Shown one piece after another: positions 53,198-62,379 of a DNA stretch of 64,000 bases; the stretch's first letter is position 1; each line of letters begins with the position of its first letter. Both the position numbers and the translations under genes were made by a program. The notes below the pieces were generated by a model that saw only the letters and a list, made by a program, of their open reading frames with translations, was not told the DNA's origin and did no database searches. The DNA comes from UBA1205 sp045598105 (GTDB lineage Bacteria; Bacteroidota; Bacteroidia; Bacteroidales; WCHB1-69), in NCBI GenBank assembly GCA_045598105.1, contig JAZLLK010000037.1:1-64000 (forward strand). The letters run 5' to 3'.

Positions 53198-54352
53198 ATG
53201 AAAGAAAAGAAGGATATTAAACCCTTAAAGGGCAACAAAGGCGAATGGTCGGAAATATACATTTTTTTAAAATTAATGGAAGACGGCAAAATATATGCTG
53301 CCGATCATGATATGAAACGTATAAAGAATGTATTTCTTAATATATTGAAAATTATAAGAGAAGAATATAAAGGTGAAGTATATGAGTATTTTACCGGAAA
53401 AGAAATTGAAATACATTTGAATAACGAATGCGTACATATAGCAGATAAAGAATTATTTTCGGACAATAGAAAATATATATGGAAAACCATAAAAAACTCA
53501 AAAGGAGGAATTATTGAATGCCCTAAAAGTAATGAATTTTTGAAGAGGATACACATAACAAAATTAAAATCCCCGGCTACCTCCAAAAATGATTTCTTCG
53601 GTGGAACTCAGGATATTACTATGCAAACTCAGGATCATAGAAGTGGTGTTACTTCCGTTACGGGATTTTCCTGTAAATCGGATTTTGCAGGAAAATCATC
53701 ATTGTTTAATGCCAGTAATGACAATACAAACTTTGTGTATGAAGTTACAGGCAATATAAATGATACCGTTATGAATGAGTTTAACAACATATTTGATTCC
53801 AAAAAACATGTTGCAACCGGCAAAAGAATGAAGTATCTGAAAAAAAACCATTGCGATATAAGATATATAGATACTGCAAAACCTAATGCAAAAAGGAACC
53901 TTATATTATCCGGAGGTATGGAACTTCCGCTAATAACAGGTGAAATGCTGAAGTATTATTATTACATTCATAACGGGGAAGCGGCATATTCTTCCATAAA
54001 AAATGCACTCTCATACATAACTGACACCGATGTCGCTAAATATAATTGTGACGATTTGAGCAGTTTATACTCAAGAAAAATAGGTTCTTTACTGTATGAT
54101 ATGTTTACAGGCATGCGATTAAGTAAACCATGGAATGGAAGAAGCAGCGTTAACGGAGGCTATATAGTAGTTAAACCTGATGGAGATGTATTGGCTTACC
54201 ATACCTGTATAACAGATGAATTTAAGGACTTTCTTGTAAGCAGATTAAGATTTGAGTCCCCAAGCGCAAAACGACATGAATATATGTCAATATATAAAGA
54301 AAACGATAAATATTATCTGAAACTCAGCTTACAGATTCGATTCAATAAATAA
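53198..54352 (+). CDS. HpaII-family type II restriction endonuclease
   Basis: 384 residues. The opening KPLKGNKGEWSEIYIFLKLMEDGKIYAADHDM and the middle SVTGFSCKSDFAGKSSLFNASNDNTNFVYEV match my memory of the HpaII endonuclease family, which cuts CCGG. Lys and Glu/Asp residues in those segments could form the active site. Later SLYSRKIGSLLYDMFTGMRLSKPWNGR is also typical. The pairing with a C5 methylase and Vsr domain agrees with known HpaII systems, which include a Vsr-like protein. The gene is AT-rich with codon use unlike metG downstream, consistent with acquisition. Confidence 0.82.
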   Translation: MKEKKDIKPLKGNKGEWSEIYIFLKLMEDGKIYAADHDMKRIKNVFLNILKIIREEYKGEVYEYFTGKEIEIHLNNECVHIADKELFSDNRKYIWKTIKNSKGGIIECPKSNEFLKRIHITKLKSPATSKNDFFGGTQDITMQTQDHRSGVTSVTGFSCKSDFAGKSSLFNASNDNTNFVYEVTGNINDTVMNEFNNIFDSKKHVATGKRMKYLKKNHCDIRYIDTAKPNAKRNLILSGGMELPLITGEMLKYYYYIHNGEAAYSSIKNALSYITDTDVAKYNCDDLSSLYSRKIGSLLYDMFTGMRLSKPWNGRSSVNGGYIVVKPDGDVLAYHTCITDEFKDFLVSRLRFESPSAKRHEYMSIYKENDKYYLKLSLQIRFNK

Positions 54353-54360
54353 CATATTGT

Positions 54361-54756
54361 ATGCATACGCTCATAATGTCATTATTCACCCTCATAACAC
54401 TCACCATGAACCATCCTATATATTTCTACAAAGGCAACAGCAACTACCGAAGTGACATACTCTACACCTGGGACGGACAATACCTCTACCGGGGTAACAG
54501 CACTTACCGCTCCGATATACTCTATACCTGGGATGGAGAATACCTCTACAAGGGCAACAGTACCTATAGGAGTGACATACTATATACCTGGGATGGCCAG
54601 TGGATATACAAAGGCAACAGCACTTACCGAAGTGATATACTATATACCTGCTCACAAGGGCATATATACAAAGGTAACAGCACCTACACCTGTGACATAT
54701 TGTACACTACCGACGGCACTATACCCGTAGCAGTGCTCATGGCCGTAATGCCGTAA
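54361..54756 (+). CDS. Small protein with five tandem 20-residue repeats (beta-flower-like)
   Basis: 131 residues. After about 22 residues the chain is five repeats of the form YKGNSTYRSDILYTWDGQYL, then a short tail ending VAVLMAVMP. The N-terminus (MHTLIMSLFTLITL) is only weakly signal-like. Similar YKG/RG-NSTYRSD repeats are familiar to me from small secreted Bacteroidota proteins with a five-fold beta arrangement; the function is unknown to me. It starts 8 nt after the restriction enzyme stop and is co-directional, but its GC-richer codon use resembles the host genes, so it may not belong to the island. The A/T-rich metG promoter region follows. Confidence 0.7.
   Translation: MHTLIMSLFTLITLTMNHPIYFYKGNSNYRSDILYTWDGQYLYRGNSTYRSDILYTWDGEYLYKGNSTYRSDILYTWDGQWIYKGNSTYRSDILYTCSQGHIYKGNSTYTCDILYTTDGTIPVAVLMAVMP
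54427..54726 (+). repeat. Five tandem 60-bp coding repeats
   Basis: Units begin at 54427, 54487, 54547, 54607 and 54667. Each starts TAC(A/C)(A/G)(A/G)GG and contains the AACAG...TAC core. Units 1-4 are close; units 4 and 5 diverge in the second half. The repeats are in frame, so unit gain or loss would change length without frameshift. Confidence 0.85.
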
Positions 54757-54788
54757 AAAAATATAACCGAACATAAGCAAAAAAAATA

Positions 54789-54796
54789 TATATTTG
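54789..54796 (+). promoter_or_regulatory. -7 promoter element upstream of metG
   Basis: TATATTTG followed by C, 50 nt before ATG 54846. Confidence 0.55.
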
Positions 54797-54845
54797 CACA
54801 TATATAACAACATAAGATATAATATTAAAAAACAATAATATAAGT

Positions 54846-56897
54846 ATGCTTTATACCGATAATTCATTCAAAAGACACACCATTACATCGGCATTACCTT
54901 ATGCCAATGGACCCGTTCACATAGGTCACCTGGCCGGCGTATATGTTCCCGCTGATATATATGCACGCTATTTACGCCTTAGCGGCGAAGAAGTATTGTT
55001 CATAGGCGGTAGTGACGAGCATGGTGTACCCATTACCATAAAAGCACGTAAAGAAGGCGTTACTCCACAGGATATAGTGGACCGTTACCATAATATAATT
55101 AAGCAGTCGTTTGAGGAATTTGGCGTAAGCTTTGACATATACTCACGCACATCCTCAGCCACACACCATGAAACGGCGGCAGCCTATTTCAAAAAACTGT
55201 ACGATGAAGGTAAGTTCATAGAACGCACCACCGAGCAGTACTATGATGAGGAAGCTCATCAGTTTTTGGCCGACCGTTATATTACAGGTACCTGTCCTCA
55301 TTGCGGCAATGAAAGAGCATATGGCGACCAATGCGAAGCCTGCGGTACCAGCCTGAATGCGGTAGATTTAATTAACCCTAAGTCTGCCCTGAGCGGCTCC
55401 GTACCCGTGAAGAAAGAAACCAAACACTGGTTTTTGCCCTTGGGAGACTATGAACCTTTTTTGCGTGACTGGATACTGGAACAGCACAAGAACGACTGGC
55501 GTTCTACCGTGTATGGTCAGTGTAAATCGTGGATAGACATGGGCTTACAGCCCAGAGCGGTTACCCGTGACCTGGACTGGGGCGTAAAACTGCCCATAGC
55601 CGACAGCGAGGGTAAAGTGCTGTATGTGTGGTTTGATGCCCCTATAGGCTACATATCCTTTACCAAACAATATACTCCCGATTGGGAAAAATGGTGGAAA
55701 GATAAGGATACCAAGTTGGTACACTTTATAGGAAAAGATAATATAGTGTTCCACTGCATTATATTCCCTTGCATGCTCAAGGCTGAAGGCAGCTACATAC
55801 TGCCTCAAAATGTGCCTGCCAACGAATTTATGAACCTTGAAAACGATAAAATATCCACCTCACGTAACTGGGCAGTATGGCTGCATGAATATTTGACCGA
55901 TTTTCCGGGCAAACAGGATGTATTACGCTATGTGCTTACCTCCAATGCCCCCGAAACCAAAGATAACGACTTTACATGGAAGGACTTCCAAGCTAAAAAC
56001 AACAACGAACTGGTAGCCATATTGGGTAATTTTGTAAACAGAAGTGTAGTGCTTACGCACAAATTCTATGGAGGCAAAGTGCCGGCACAAGGTGTACTTA
56101 CCGATATGGACAGACAAATGATAGCCCAAATGGCTCAATATCCTGAACTGATAGGCCGCAATATAGAAAAATTTCACTTTAGAGAAGCCCTGAGCGAACT
56201 GATGAACCTGGCCCGCCTCGGCAATAAGTACCTCACCGACAATGAGCCTTGGAAATTGGTAAAAACCGACCCGCAAAGGGTAGAAACCATTATGAACCTT
56301 GTATTGCAGCTGGCAGCCAATTTGGCCGTGCTCAGCGAGCCCTTTTTGCCGTTTACGGCACATAAAATGCAAGCTATGCTGGGCCTAAGCCCCATGAACT
56401 GGCATCAGGCCGGCGGCATACAGCTATTGCCTGCCAACCATATCATAAGCGAAGCCGCCCTGCTGTTTGAAAAAATAGAAGACGCCGCCATAGCCGCTCA
56501 AATACAACGCCTTGCCGACATAAAAAAAGCCAACGAACTGGCAGCCTATACACCTAAAGCCGTAAAGCCGCTGTGCAGCTTTGACGACTTTGGTAAAATA
56601 GACATACGCGTGGGCACCGTAACAGAATGCTTTAAAGTGCCCAAAGCCGATAAACTGTTGCAATTCCGCATTAACGACGGCGGCAAAGGCCGCACCATAG
56701 TGAGCGGCATAGCCAAATATTACCCCCATCCGGAAGAGCTGGTGGGCAAGCAGGTGTGCTTTATAGCTAACTTTGCCCCCAAAAAACTCAAAGGTGTGGA
56801 AAGTGAGGGTATGATACTCTCCGCCGAAGACGCCGATGGACGCCTGGTACTCATCACCCCAAGCGACCTTGTGAAAAATGGTGTAAACATAGGCTAA
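54846..56897 (+). CDS. metG: Methionine-tRNA ligase
   Basis: 683 residues. It charges tRNA-Met. The HIGH signature is PYANGPVHIGHLAG (residues about 14-27). The zinc knuckle CPHCGNERAYGDQCEACG lies near residues 155-172. The KMSKS-type loop is DKISTSRNWAVW. A C-terminal tRNA-binding (EMAPII/Trbp111-like) domain starts around residue 575 (FDDFGKIDIRVGTVTECFKVPKADKLL). This is the long, dimeric form common in Bacteroidota. Confidence 0.97.
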   Translation: MLYTDNSFKRHTITSALPYANGPVHIGHLAGVYVPADIYARYLRLSGEEVLFIGGSDEHGVPITIKARKEGVTPQDIVDRYHNIIKQSFEEFGVSFDIYSRTSSATHHETAAAYFKKLYDEGKFIERTTEQYYDEEAHQFLADRYITGTCPHCGNERAYGDQCEACGTSLNAVDLINPKSALSGSVPVKKETKHWFLPLGDYEPFLRDWILEQHKNDWRSTVYGQCKSWIDMGLQPRAVTRDLDWGVKLPIADSEGKVLYVWFDAPIGYISFTKQYTPDWEKWWKDKDTKLVHFIGKDNIVFHCIIFPCMLKAEGSYILPQNVPANEFMNLENDKISTSRNWAVWLHEYLTDFPGKQDVLRYVLTSNAPETKDNDFTWKDFQAKNNNELVAILGNFVNRSVVLTHKFYGGKVPAQGVLTDMDRQMIAQMAQYPELIGRNIEKFHFREALSELMNLARLGNKYLTDNEPWKLVKTDPQRVETIMNLVLQLAANLAVLSEPFLPFTAHKMQAMLGLSPMNWHQAGGIQLLPANHIISEAALLFEKIEDAAIAAQIQRLADIKKANELAAYTPKAVKPLCSFDDFGKIDIRVGTVTECFKVPKADKLLQFRINDGGKGRTIVSGIAKYYPHPEELVGKQVCFIANFAPKKLKGVESEGMILSAEDADGRLVLITPSDLVKNGVNIG

Positions 56898-56910
56898 ATT
56901 ATTAGTACAC

Positions 56911-57819
56911 ATGGCAGAATTACAGTTGTTACACCATGGAGACAAAGTTCAAATAGTGGCCCCCGCACGTAAAATATCTATGGAAGAACTCGCACCTTCC
57001 ATACAATATTTTCAGTCGCAAGGCCTGGAAGTGGTGTGCGGAGACCTGCTCTTGGGACAATGCCACCAGTTTTCGGGCACCGATATGGAACGTGCTGCCG
57101 ATATGCAGCAGGCTATTGATAATGAGGATATTAAAGCTGTAATATGTGCCCGTGGCGGATACGGCGGCATGCGTATAGTGGATATGCTTGATTTTACAGC
57201 CTTTAAAGCCCACCCTAAATGGCTGTGTGGCTATAGCGACACCACGGTATTCCATGCCCACATACACACCAATACACAGGTGCCTACCCTGCACTGCACC
57301 ATGCCGGTGAATATACATAGTCATACCGACCACAGCACCGCCTTAAATACTATGATGCAGGCCATGTTTACCGGCAAACTGGTATATGATATTCCCTCAG
57401 TGGAAGGTAACCGCCCCGGAGAAACCTGCGGACCTGTAGTAGGTGGCAACCTGTCAATACTATATGCCATTAACGGCTCGGCCTCTGATATAGATACCAA
57501 AGATAAAATACTATTTATAGAAGATTTGGATGAATACTTGTATCACATAGACCGCATGATGCTCTGCCTGAAACGTAGCGGCAAACTTAGCCACCTGAAA
57601 GGACTCATAGTAGGGGGCATGAGCGATATGCATGATAATACCATACCGTTTGGCTATACAGCCAAACAAATAATACTACACCACGTACAAGAGTATAATT
57701 ATCCCGTTTGTTTCGACTTTCCGGCCGGACATATAGAAGATAATAGAGCTATAATAATGGGCGCAACATCAATACTTAACGTAACAGAATCTAAAGTAAC
57801 ACTTCAAATAAGTTTGTAA
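56911..57819 (+). CDS. LD-carboxypeptidase (peptidase S66)
   Basis: 302 residues. LD-carboxypeptidases remove the terminal D-Ala from muropeptide tetrapeptides in wall recycling. The family's VICARGGYGGMRIVDMLDF (residues about 77-95) precedes the nucleophile Ser109 in LCGYSDTTVFHAH. Later ILFIEDLDEYLYHIDRMML supplies the catalytic Glu and FPAGHIEDN the His. There is no signal peptide, so the enzyme is cytoplasmic, as for LdcA. It lies 13 nt after metG and directly before a membrane protein gene. Confidence 0.92.
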   Translation: MAELQLLHHGDKVQIVAPARKISMEELAPSIQYFQSQGLEVVCGDLLLGQCHQFSGTDMERAADMQQAIDNEDIKAVICARGGYGGMRIVDMLDFTAFKAHPKWLCGYSDTTVFHAHIHTNTQVPTLHCTMPVNIHSHTDHSTALNTMMQAMFTGKLVYDIPSVEGNRPGETCGPVVGGNLSILYAINGSASDIDTKDKILFIEDLDEYLYHIDRMMLCLKRSGKLSHLKGLIVGGMSDMHDNTIPFGYTAKQIILHHVQEYNYPVCFDFPAGHIEDNRAIIMGATSILNVTESKVTLQISL

Positions 57820-58794
57820 ATGTACACTTCCTCCGTCGGCATGAACAAAAAACCCGCACTATGGCTGCAAATAGCAGGCATAATAGCATTATACGCCATA
57901 GCGGTAAGTGCGGTAACAGGCATGTCGGCTACCCGCATACACTTTGCATTACTATGCCTTCCCGCCTCGTGGGCAGGCATATCCTTAGTTGTGTATAAGT
58001 GTGTGGTATTGCTACTATTAGCCGGAAATACAGCCGTTGTGGTATTGATGTTGCTACACCTTAACCTTATAGAACTGCGTGACTATCGTTCTGCCATGTA
58101 TTACCTGCTGTTGCATATACTTATACCGGATAGTATAACACTACCTGATATGCTGACAGAAAGCATGTTCTTATATATACTGCTGCCACGCCTGCTGGAG
58201 GTGAACACTACGGAACTGCATCAGGCTAACGCTCCTACGGGTGGATTTGTATTCGGATTTTGCTGCGGGCTGCTTGCCCTTATATACCCGCCCATGTGCA
58301 TAGTGGCAATATTGTGGCTTTTGGTGAATATATTTTACCGAAACCTATCGGTAAAGACTGTACTGCTCCCTGTTATGGGATTGGGAATCACCATATTATA
58401 CGCATGGGCATACGCCTACATATTCCATCGTGTTATACACATTACCCCATGGTATTTCCGTTGGCAGGGCCAACCTGACCCCATGCACCTGATGGAATAC
58501 ATAAGCCGATTTATACTCATAGCTACCATGTGCTTTACCTTAGTGCTTATGCTGCGTAAAGTAGGAAAAATAGAAATGAACCGACGTAAAAAATGGTTTG
58601 TTCTTATTATCAACTATATAATACTGCTACCGGTAATGCTTCTGCTCAAAGACAGCTGGCATTTATATTATTCCATATGGATAATTATATGCTCCTTTAT
58701 GCTAAACGTGTCCATGTATCATACCAAATCACCTGTGCTGCGTTATATACTCATATTATTAACGATTATGGCACTATATATTAATTTAGTGTAG
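57820..58794 (+). CDS. Polytopic membrane protein, possibly DUF6427-like
   Basis: 324 residues, about eight to nine hydrophobic helices. The start ATG 57820 immediately follows the previous stop; an internal ATG at 57841 (MNKKPALWL) could also be used. The LLHLNLIELRDYRSAMYYLLLHIL segment resembles Bacteroidota DUF6427 proteins, which are of unknown function. It is followed 3 nt later by a glycosyltransferase, so it may have an envelope role; this is inference. Confidence 0.6.
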   Translation: MYTSSVGMNKKPALWLQIAGIIALYAIAVSAVTGMSATRIHFALLCLPASWAGISLVVYKCVVLLLLAGNTAVVVLMLLHLNLIELRDYRSAMYYLLLHILIPDSITLPDMLTESMFLYILLPRLLEVNTTELHQANAPTGGFVFGFCCGLLALIYPPMCIVAILWLLVNIFYRNLSVKTVLLPVMGLGITILYAWAYAYIFHRVIHITPWYFRWQGQPDPMHLMEYISRFILIATMCFTLVLMLRKVGKIEMNRRKKWFVLIINYIILLPVMLLLKDSWHLYYSIWIIICSFMLNVSMYHTKSPVLRYILILLTIMALYINLV

Positions 58795-58797
58795 TGA

Positions 58798-59883
58798 ATG
58801 AAAAGAAAAATATTGTTTATAGCTCCACATCGTAAAGGAAGGTCGCCCGGGCAAAGGTTCCGATTTGAACAATATATGGACTATTTGCAACAGAACGGAT
58901 ACCAATGTGATATGTCGTATCTTATAAGTGAAAACGATGATAAGTACTTCTATCAAAAAGGGCATATTGTACGCAAAATGCTCATATATTGGAAATGTAT
59001 ATTCATACGTGTGCGTGATGTGTTGCGTGCCTCACAATATGACATTATATTCATATACCGTGAAGCCCTGTTTACCCGTTCCACCATATTTGAATACCTG
59101 TTTGCCCATATATGCAGGCACACCTTTGTTGATTTTGACGATGCCATATTCCTGCTGGACGTGTCTGAGGCCAACCGCAGCCTCAAATGGCTCAAGTCGC
59201 CATCAAAAATAAACAAAACCTTATCATATGTAGATATGGCCATAGTGGGCAATCGGTATTTGCATGACTATGCTATACAATATGCCTCTAAGGTGCACAT
59301 ATTTCCCACCACACTGCACATGGACCACATACAGCTATATCCTCATGCTCCTTCGGAGCAGGTGTGCATAGGCTGGATAGGCAGTACCACCACCATTAAG
59401 CATATACGTTGGGCAGTGCCCATACTGAAAGCTATATATGAAAAATATGGCAACAAGGTGTGTTTTAAAATAATAGCAGACGTACAGCTGCAGGCGGAAG
59501 GGTTACCCATACTCAATGTAAAATGGGATCCCCTCACCGAAAGCCGTGAACTGTGCAGTTTTGACATAGGCATAATGCCTTTGCCCGATGACGAATGGTC
59601 TAAAGGCAAATGCGGATTTAAAGGACTACAATGTATGGCTTACCACATACCCGTAGTTATGTCGCCTGTGGGTGTAAACACCCAAATAATACAAGACGGA
59701 GTAAACGGGTATTTGGCCACTAACGAGCAGGAGTGGCTGCAAAAAATATCTGCACTGATAGACAATGCCGATTTGCGTAAGCAAATGGGAAATAACGGAC
59801 GCCATACCGTAGAAACACGATATTCGTATCAGGCCCTTAAAGATGTATATTTAAACTATTTTAACAGTTGTTTCCATGCTTAA
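58798..59883 (+). CDS. Family 4 (GT-B) glycosyltransferase
   Basis: 361 residues. KILFIAPHRKGRSPGQRFRFEQYMDYLQQNGY opens the acceptor domain. TFVDFDDAIFL, VCIGWIGSTTTIKHI, FDIGIMPLPDDEWSKGKCGFKGLQCMAYHIPVV and GVNGYLATNEQEWLQK follow the GT4 pattern. It is clearly related to the transferase at 29033 inside the glycan cluster. It overlaps rnhB by 8 nt. The acceptor is unknown. Confidence 0.87.
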   Translation: MKRKILFIAPHRKGRSPGQRFRFEQYMDYLQQNGYQCDMSYLISENDDKYFYQKGHIVRKMLIYWKCIFIRVRDVLRASQYDIIFIYREALFTRSTIFEYLFAHICRHTFVDFDDAIFLLDVSEANRSLKWLKSPSKINKTLSYVDMAIVGNRYLHDYAIQYASKVHIFPTTLHMDHIQLYPHAPSEQVCIGWIGSTTTIKHIRWAVPILKAIYEKYGNKVCFKIIADVQLQAEGLPILNVKWDPLTESRELCSFDIGIMPLPDDEWSKGKCGFKGLQCMAYHIPVVMSPVGVNTQIIQDGVNGYLATNEQEWLQKISALIDNADLRKQMGNNGRHTVETRYSYQALKDVYLNYFNSCFHA

Positions 59884-60475
59884 ATCCTATATGCAGGCGG
59901 GTAGAATAGAGGCAGGCTGTGATGAAGCCGGACGCGGTTGCCTGGCCGGCCCCGTGTGCGCCGCCGCCGTAATACTGCCCCCACATTTTTATAACGAAAA
60001 TATTAACGACAGTAAACAACTTACCGAAAAACAACGTAATAGGCTGCGTATTGTAATAGAAGAGCAAGCCATAGCATGGGCCGTGGTAATGATACCACCC
60101 GAAACCATAGACGAAATTAACATACTACATGCCTCTATATTAGGTATGAATGAAGCCGTTCACCAACTGAAAATACAGCCCCAACACCTGCTCATAGACG
60201 GTAACAAATTCACCGACAAATACCATATTCCTTACTCTTGCGTGGTAAAAGGCGACGCCACCTACCTCAGCATAGCCGCCGCCTCCATATTGGCAAAAAC
60301 CCACCGTGATGAATACATGCGGCAATTGGCCATGCAATACCCGCAATACGATTGGGACCAAAACAAAGGTTATCCTACTGCCACTCATCGTCAAGCCATA
60401 CTGCAATACGGCATTAGCCCTCATCATAGAAAATCGTTTACACTGCTACCGACACAACTAAAACTTGACCTCTAA
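59876..60475 (+). CDS. rnhB: Ribonuclease HII
   Basis: 199 residues. It cuts RNA in RNA-DNA hybrids and removes misincorporated ribonucleotides. The RNase HII core GCDEAGRGCLAGPVCAAAVIL carries Asp16-Glu17. NDSKQLTEKQR, LLIDGNKF and VVKGDATYLSIAAASILAKTHRDEYM supply the remaining acidic residues. The ending YGISPHHRKSF is typical of the family. The start overlaps the end of the glycosyltransferase by 8 nt. Confidence 0.95.
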   Translation: MLKSYMQAGRIEAGCDEAGRGCLAGPVCAAAVILPPHFYNENINDSKQLTEKQRNRLRIVIEEQAIAWAVVMIPPETIDEINILHASILGMNEAVHQLKIQPQHLLIDGNKFTDKYHIPYSCVVKGDATYLSIAAASILAKTHRDEYMRQLAMQYPQYDWDQNKGYPTATHRQAILQYGISPHHRKSFTLLPTQLKLDL

Positions 60476-60476
60476 T

Positions 60477-61874
60477 ATGCCTGCTAAAGATGTGAACCTT
60501 AAATGGATAGTAGCTACCGGCATTACCTTGCTGACCGTAGCCGCCATAGTAATGGTGCTTATACATATGTATGCCTACCTTAATGCACCATTTATTTCTC
60601 CCTATGCCGCTATGCCTACGTCTGCCGCCATAGTAGTGCACATGGATAGTAGCTTTTCACCCGCATCTTCCATGCTTCCCATAGAGGAAAATATAAATAA
60701 AGAATACAATTCAAAATTTGAACCATTACTTGAGAAAGCATATAGTAAATATCATTATAATAGATATATAACAAATTCAAAAATATGTGTCAATTTCTAT
60801 AACGGCCAATACGGTTTTATATGGATAGCCTTGGTAAATAAAGATAAGCTGAAATGGCTGGAACAAACAATTAGTCGTGAAAATTTAAAGCGGATAAACT
60901 ATAAGGATATAACCATATATGAAGATGCCGATATGTATTTTTATATATATCATAATCTTTTGGTAGCCTCACATCACACGGCTACACTTCGCCTGTCGGT
61001 AAATAGGCTCATATCCGATACCGCTGATTACCTGCAGCTGCCACCTGTGAATAAAGGCATGTGCGTAAGCTATTTGCCTGCCAATATGGCCGCTATGTCA
61101 GGCACGGGCTCACCCATAAGTTGTATAGATACCTCCTTATTCAGGCAAATAAACCTGTATTACACCTTGCACCATAATACCTACACCGGCAATGCCGATA
61201 TATATACCTCACGCAAGTGTTCCCGTAAAGGCTTTCAATGTGATGTGAATAACTATTATGATTACATTCCCTCCACAGCATCACAAATACTTATAATACA
61301 GGAAAATGCCTTTCAATGGTTACAGAATTACAATGAATTGTCAATAGAACAGAATAAATGGATGCAGTACTTTCAGCCGCAGGCTATAGCCTGTGTGGAT
61401 ATTATAGGCAACCATAATCAACTGTACCATTATATTTTGCTTAAACCCAAGCATCCGGAGCAATTGGCAGGCGATATGTTTTTCCTTACGGAAAAAAATG
61501 AGGAAACCGCCATAGGTGCCTTTGCCGGCTACGATACTTTTATGCTGCAAAATGTGGAAGTTGGTAGGGTAAACATACCCAATTTTATATATTTACGTTG
61601 GCACATAGCCTCCGGATTAAGTTATATGAAAAACTATGTAATAATGGACGACTACATATTGCTGGCTGCAAGTGATTATGCCATACAGGCATACCTGGAA
61701 GCACTACAACACACCTTACAGGAAAACCGCTACTATGTACAAAGTGATACCTACTTTACCTCTCAGGCCGACATGCTTTATTTTAATATGTCCGCAGGCG
61801 GCGTGTACCGCCTGCAAATGGAACAGCATGACGCCACTTCCTGCCTTATGCATGTGTATGCAACCCCCAAATAG
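60477..61874 (+). CDS. Membrane-anchored protein of unknown function (DUF3352-like)
   Basis: 465 residues from ATG 60477, which follows the rnhB stop by one base; an ATG at 60465 lies inside rnhB. One N-terminal helix (about 10-33) is followed by a large soluble, presumably periplasmic, domain with SAAIVVHMDSS. The general arrangement (YGFIWIALVNKDKLKWLEQTI, DITIYEDADMYFYIYHNLLVASH) recalls DUF3352 proteins. I cannot assign a function. A bidirectional terminator separates it from the convergent protease gene. Confidence 0.55.
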   Translation: MPAKDVNLKWIVATGITLLTVAAIVMVLIHMYAYLNAPFISPYAAMPTSAAIVVHMDSSFSPASSMLPIEENINKEYNSKFEPLLEKAYSKYHYNRYITNSKICVNFYNGQYGFIWIALVNKDKLKWLEQTISRENLKRINYKDITIYEDADMYFYIYHNLLVASHHTATLRLSVNRLISDTADYLQLPPVNKGMCVSYLPANMAAMSGTGSPISCIDTSLFRQINLYYTLHHNTYTGNADIYTSRKCSRKGFQCDVNNYYDYIPSTASQILIIQENAFQWLQNYNELSIEQNKWMQYFQPQAIACVDIIGNHNQLYHYILLKPKHPEQLAGDMFFLTEKNEETAIGAFAGYDTFMLQNVEVGRVNIPNFIYLRWHIASGLSYMKNYVIMDDYILLAASDYAIQAYLEALQHTLQENRYYVQSDTYFTSQADMLYFNMSAGGVYRLQMEQHDATSCLMHVYATPK

Positions 61875-61900
61875 TATTTATTCTTCATTCCTAATATACC

Positions 61901-61932
61901 TCTCCCATTTTTTTTCTCAAAAAAAATGGGAG
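61901..61932. terminator. Bidirectional terminator between convergent genes
   Basis: TCTCCCATTTTTTTT pairs with AAAAAAAATGGGAGA around a tiny loop, serving both the plus-strand gene ending at 61874 and the minus-strand gene ending at 61945. Confidence 0.8.
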
Positions 61933-61944
61933 AAAGACAAAGTA

Positions 61945-62379
61945 TTAGTAATTTAGCGTAAGCGTAAGCGTGTTATAATCTATAATAGCATGATAGCGTA
62001 GCAGTATATCACTGCCTATAAGCCCCGCCACAGGCGGCAAATGCAGACCATGAAGCATGGTATTAATATGGCTTATGTCTAACATAAGAAAAGGGTAGTG
62101 CCTAATATAAATATCACCTATACGCATGCCCGGCAACCTGTATAATAATGCCGGCTGCTGCATGTCCTCACTGGCACTGAGCACCTTATCATCTATATTT
62201 ACGGCATGCTGCTTATAACTTTCACCCGTTATGTGGGGCGAAAGACAGGAATGCGAGGCTCCGGTATCTATAACCATGCGTTGCATGTGTCGGCCTATTT
62301 TTACCGGCAATATCAGTTGTACATTCTGCTTGTTGTTTAAATATTGCAGCGTTAATGGTATTGTAGTAGTGGTCGGCAT
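61945..62379 (-). CDS. Retropepsin-like aspartic protease
   Basis: 144 residues, the size of a single retropepsin monomer. The catalytic motif is Asp38-Thr-Gly-Ala-Ser in MVIDTGASHSCLS. The second hydrophobic psi-loop ends in GLIGSDILLRYHAIIDYNTLTLTL. No signal peptide or membrane helix is visible, so a dimeric cytoplasmic enzyme is likely. Its start shares one base with the stop of the radical SAM gene, indicating translational coupling. Function and substrate are unknown. Confidence 0.8.
   Translation of the reverse strand: MPTTTTIPLTLQYLNNKQNVQLILPVKIGRHMQRMVIDTGASHSCLSPHITGESYKQHAVNIDDKVLSASEDMQQPALLYRLPGMRIGDIYIRHYPFLMLDISHINTMLHGLHLPPVAGLIGSDILLRYHAIIDYNTLTLTLNY

Noticed and set aside
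54427..54726. CRISPR-like array of 60-bp units
   Set aside because: The units are contiguous without spacers, in frame, and encode a regular 20-residue protein repeat.
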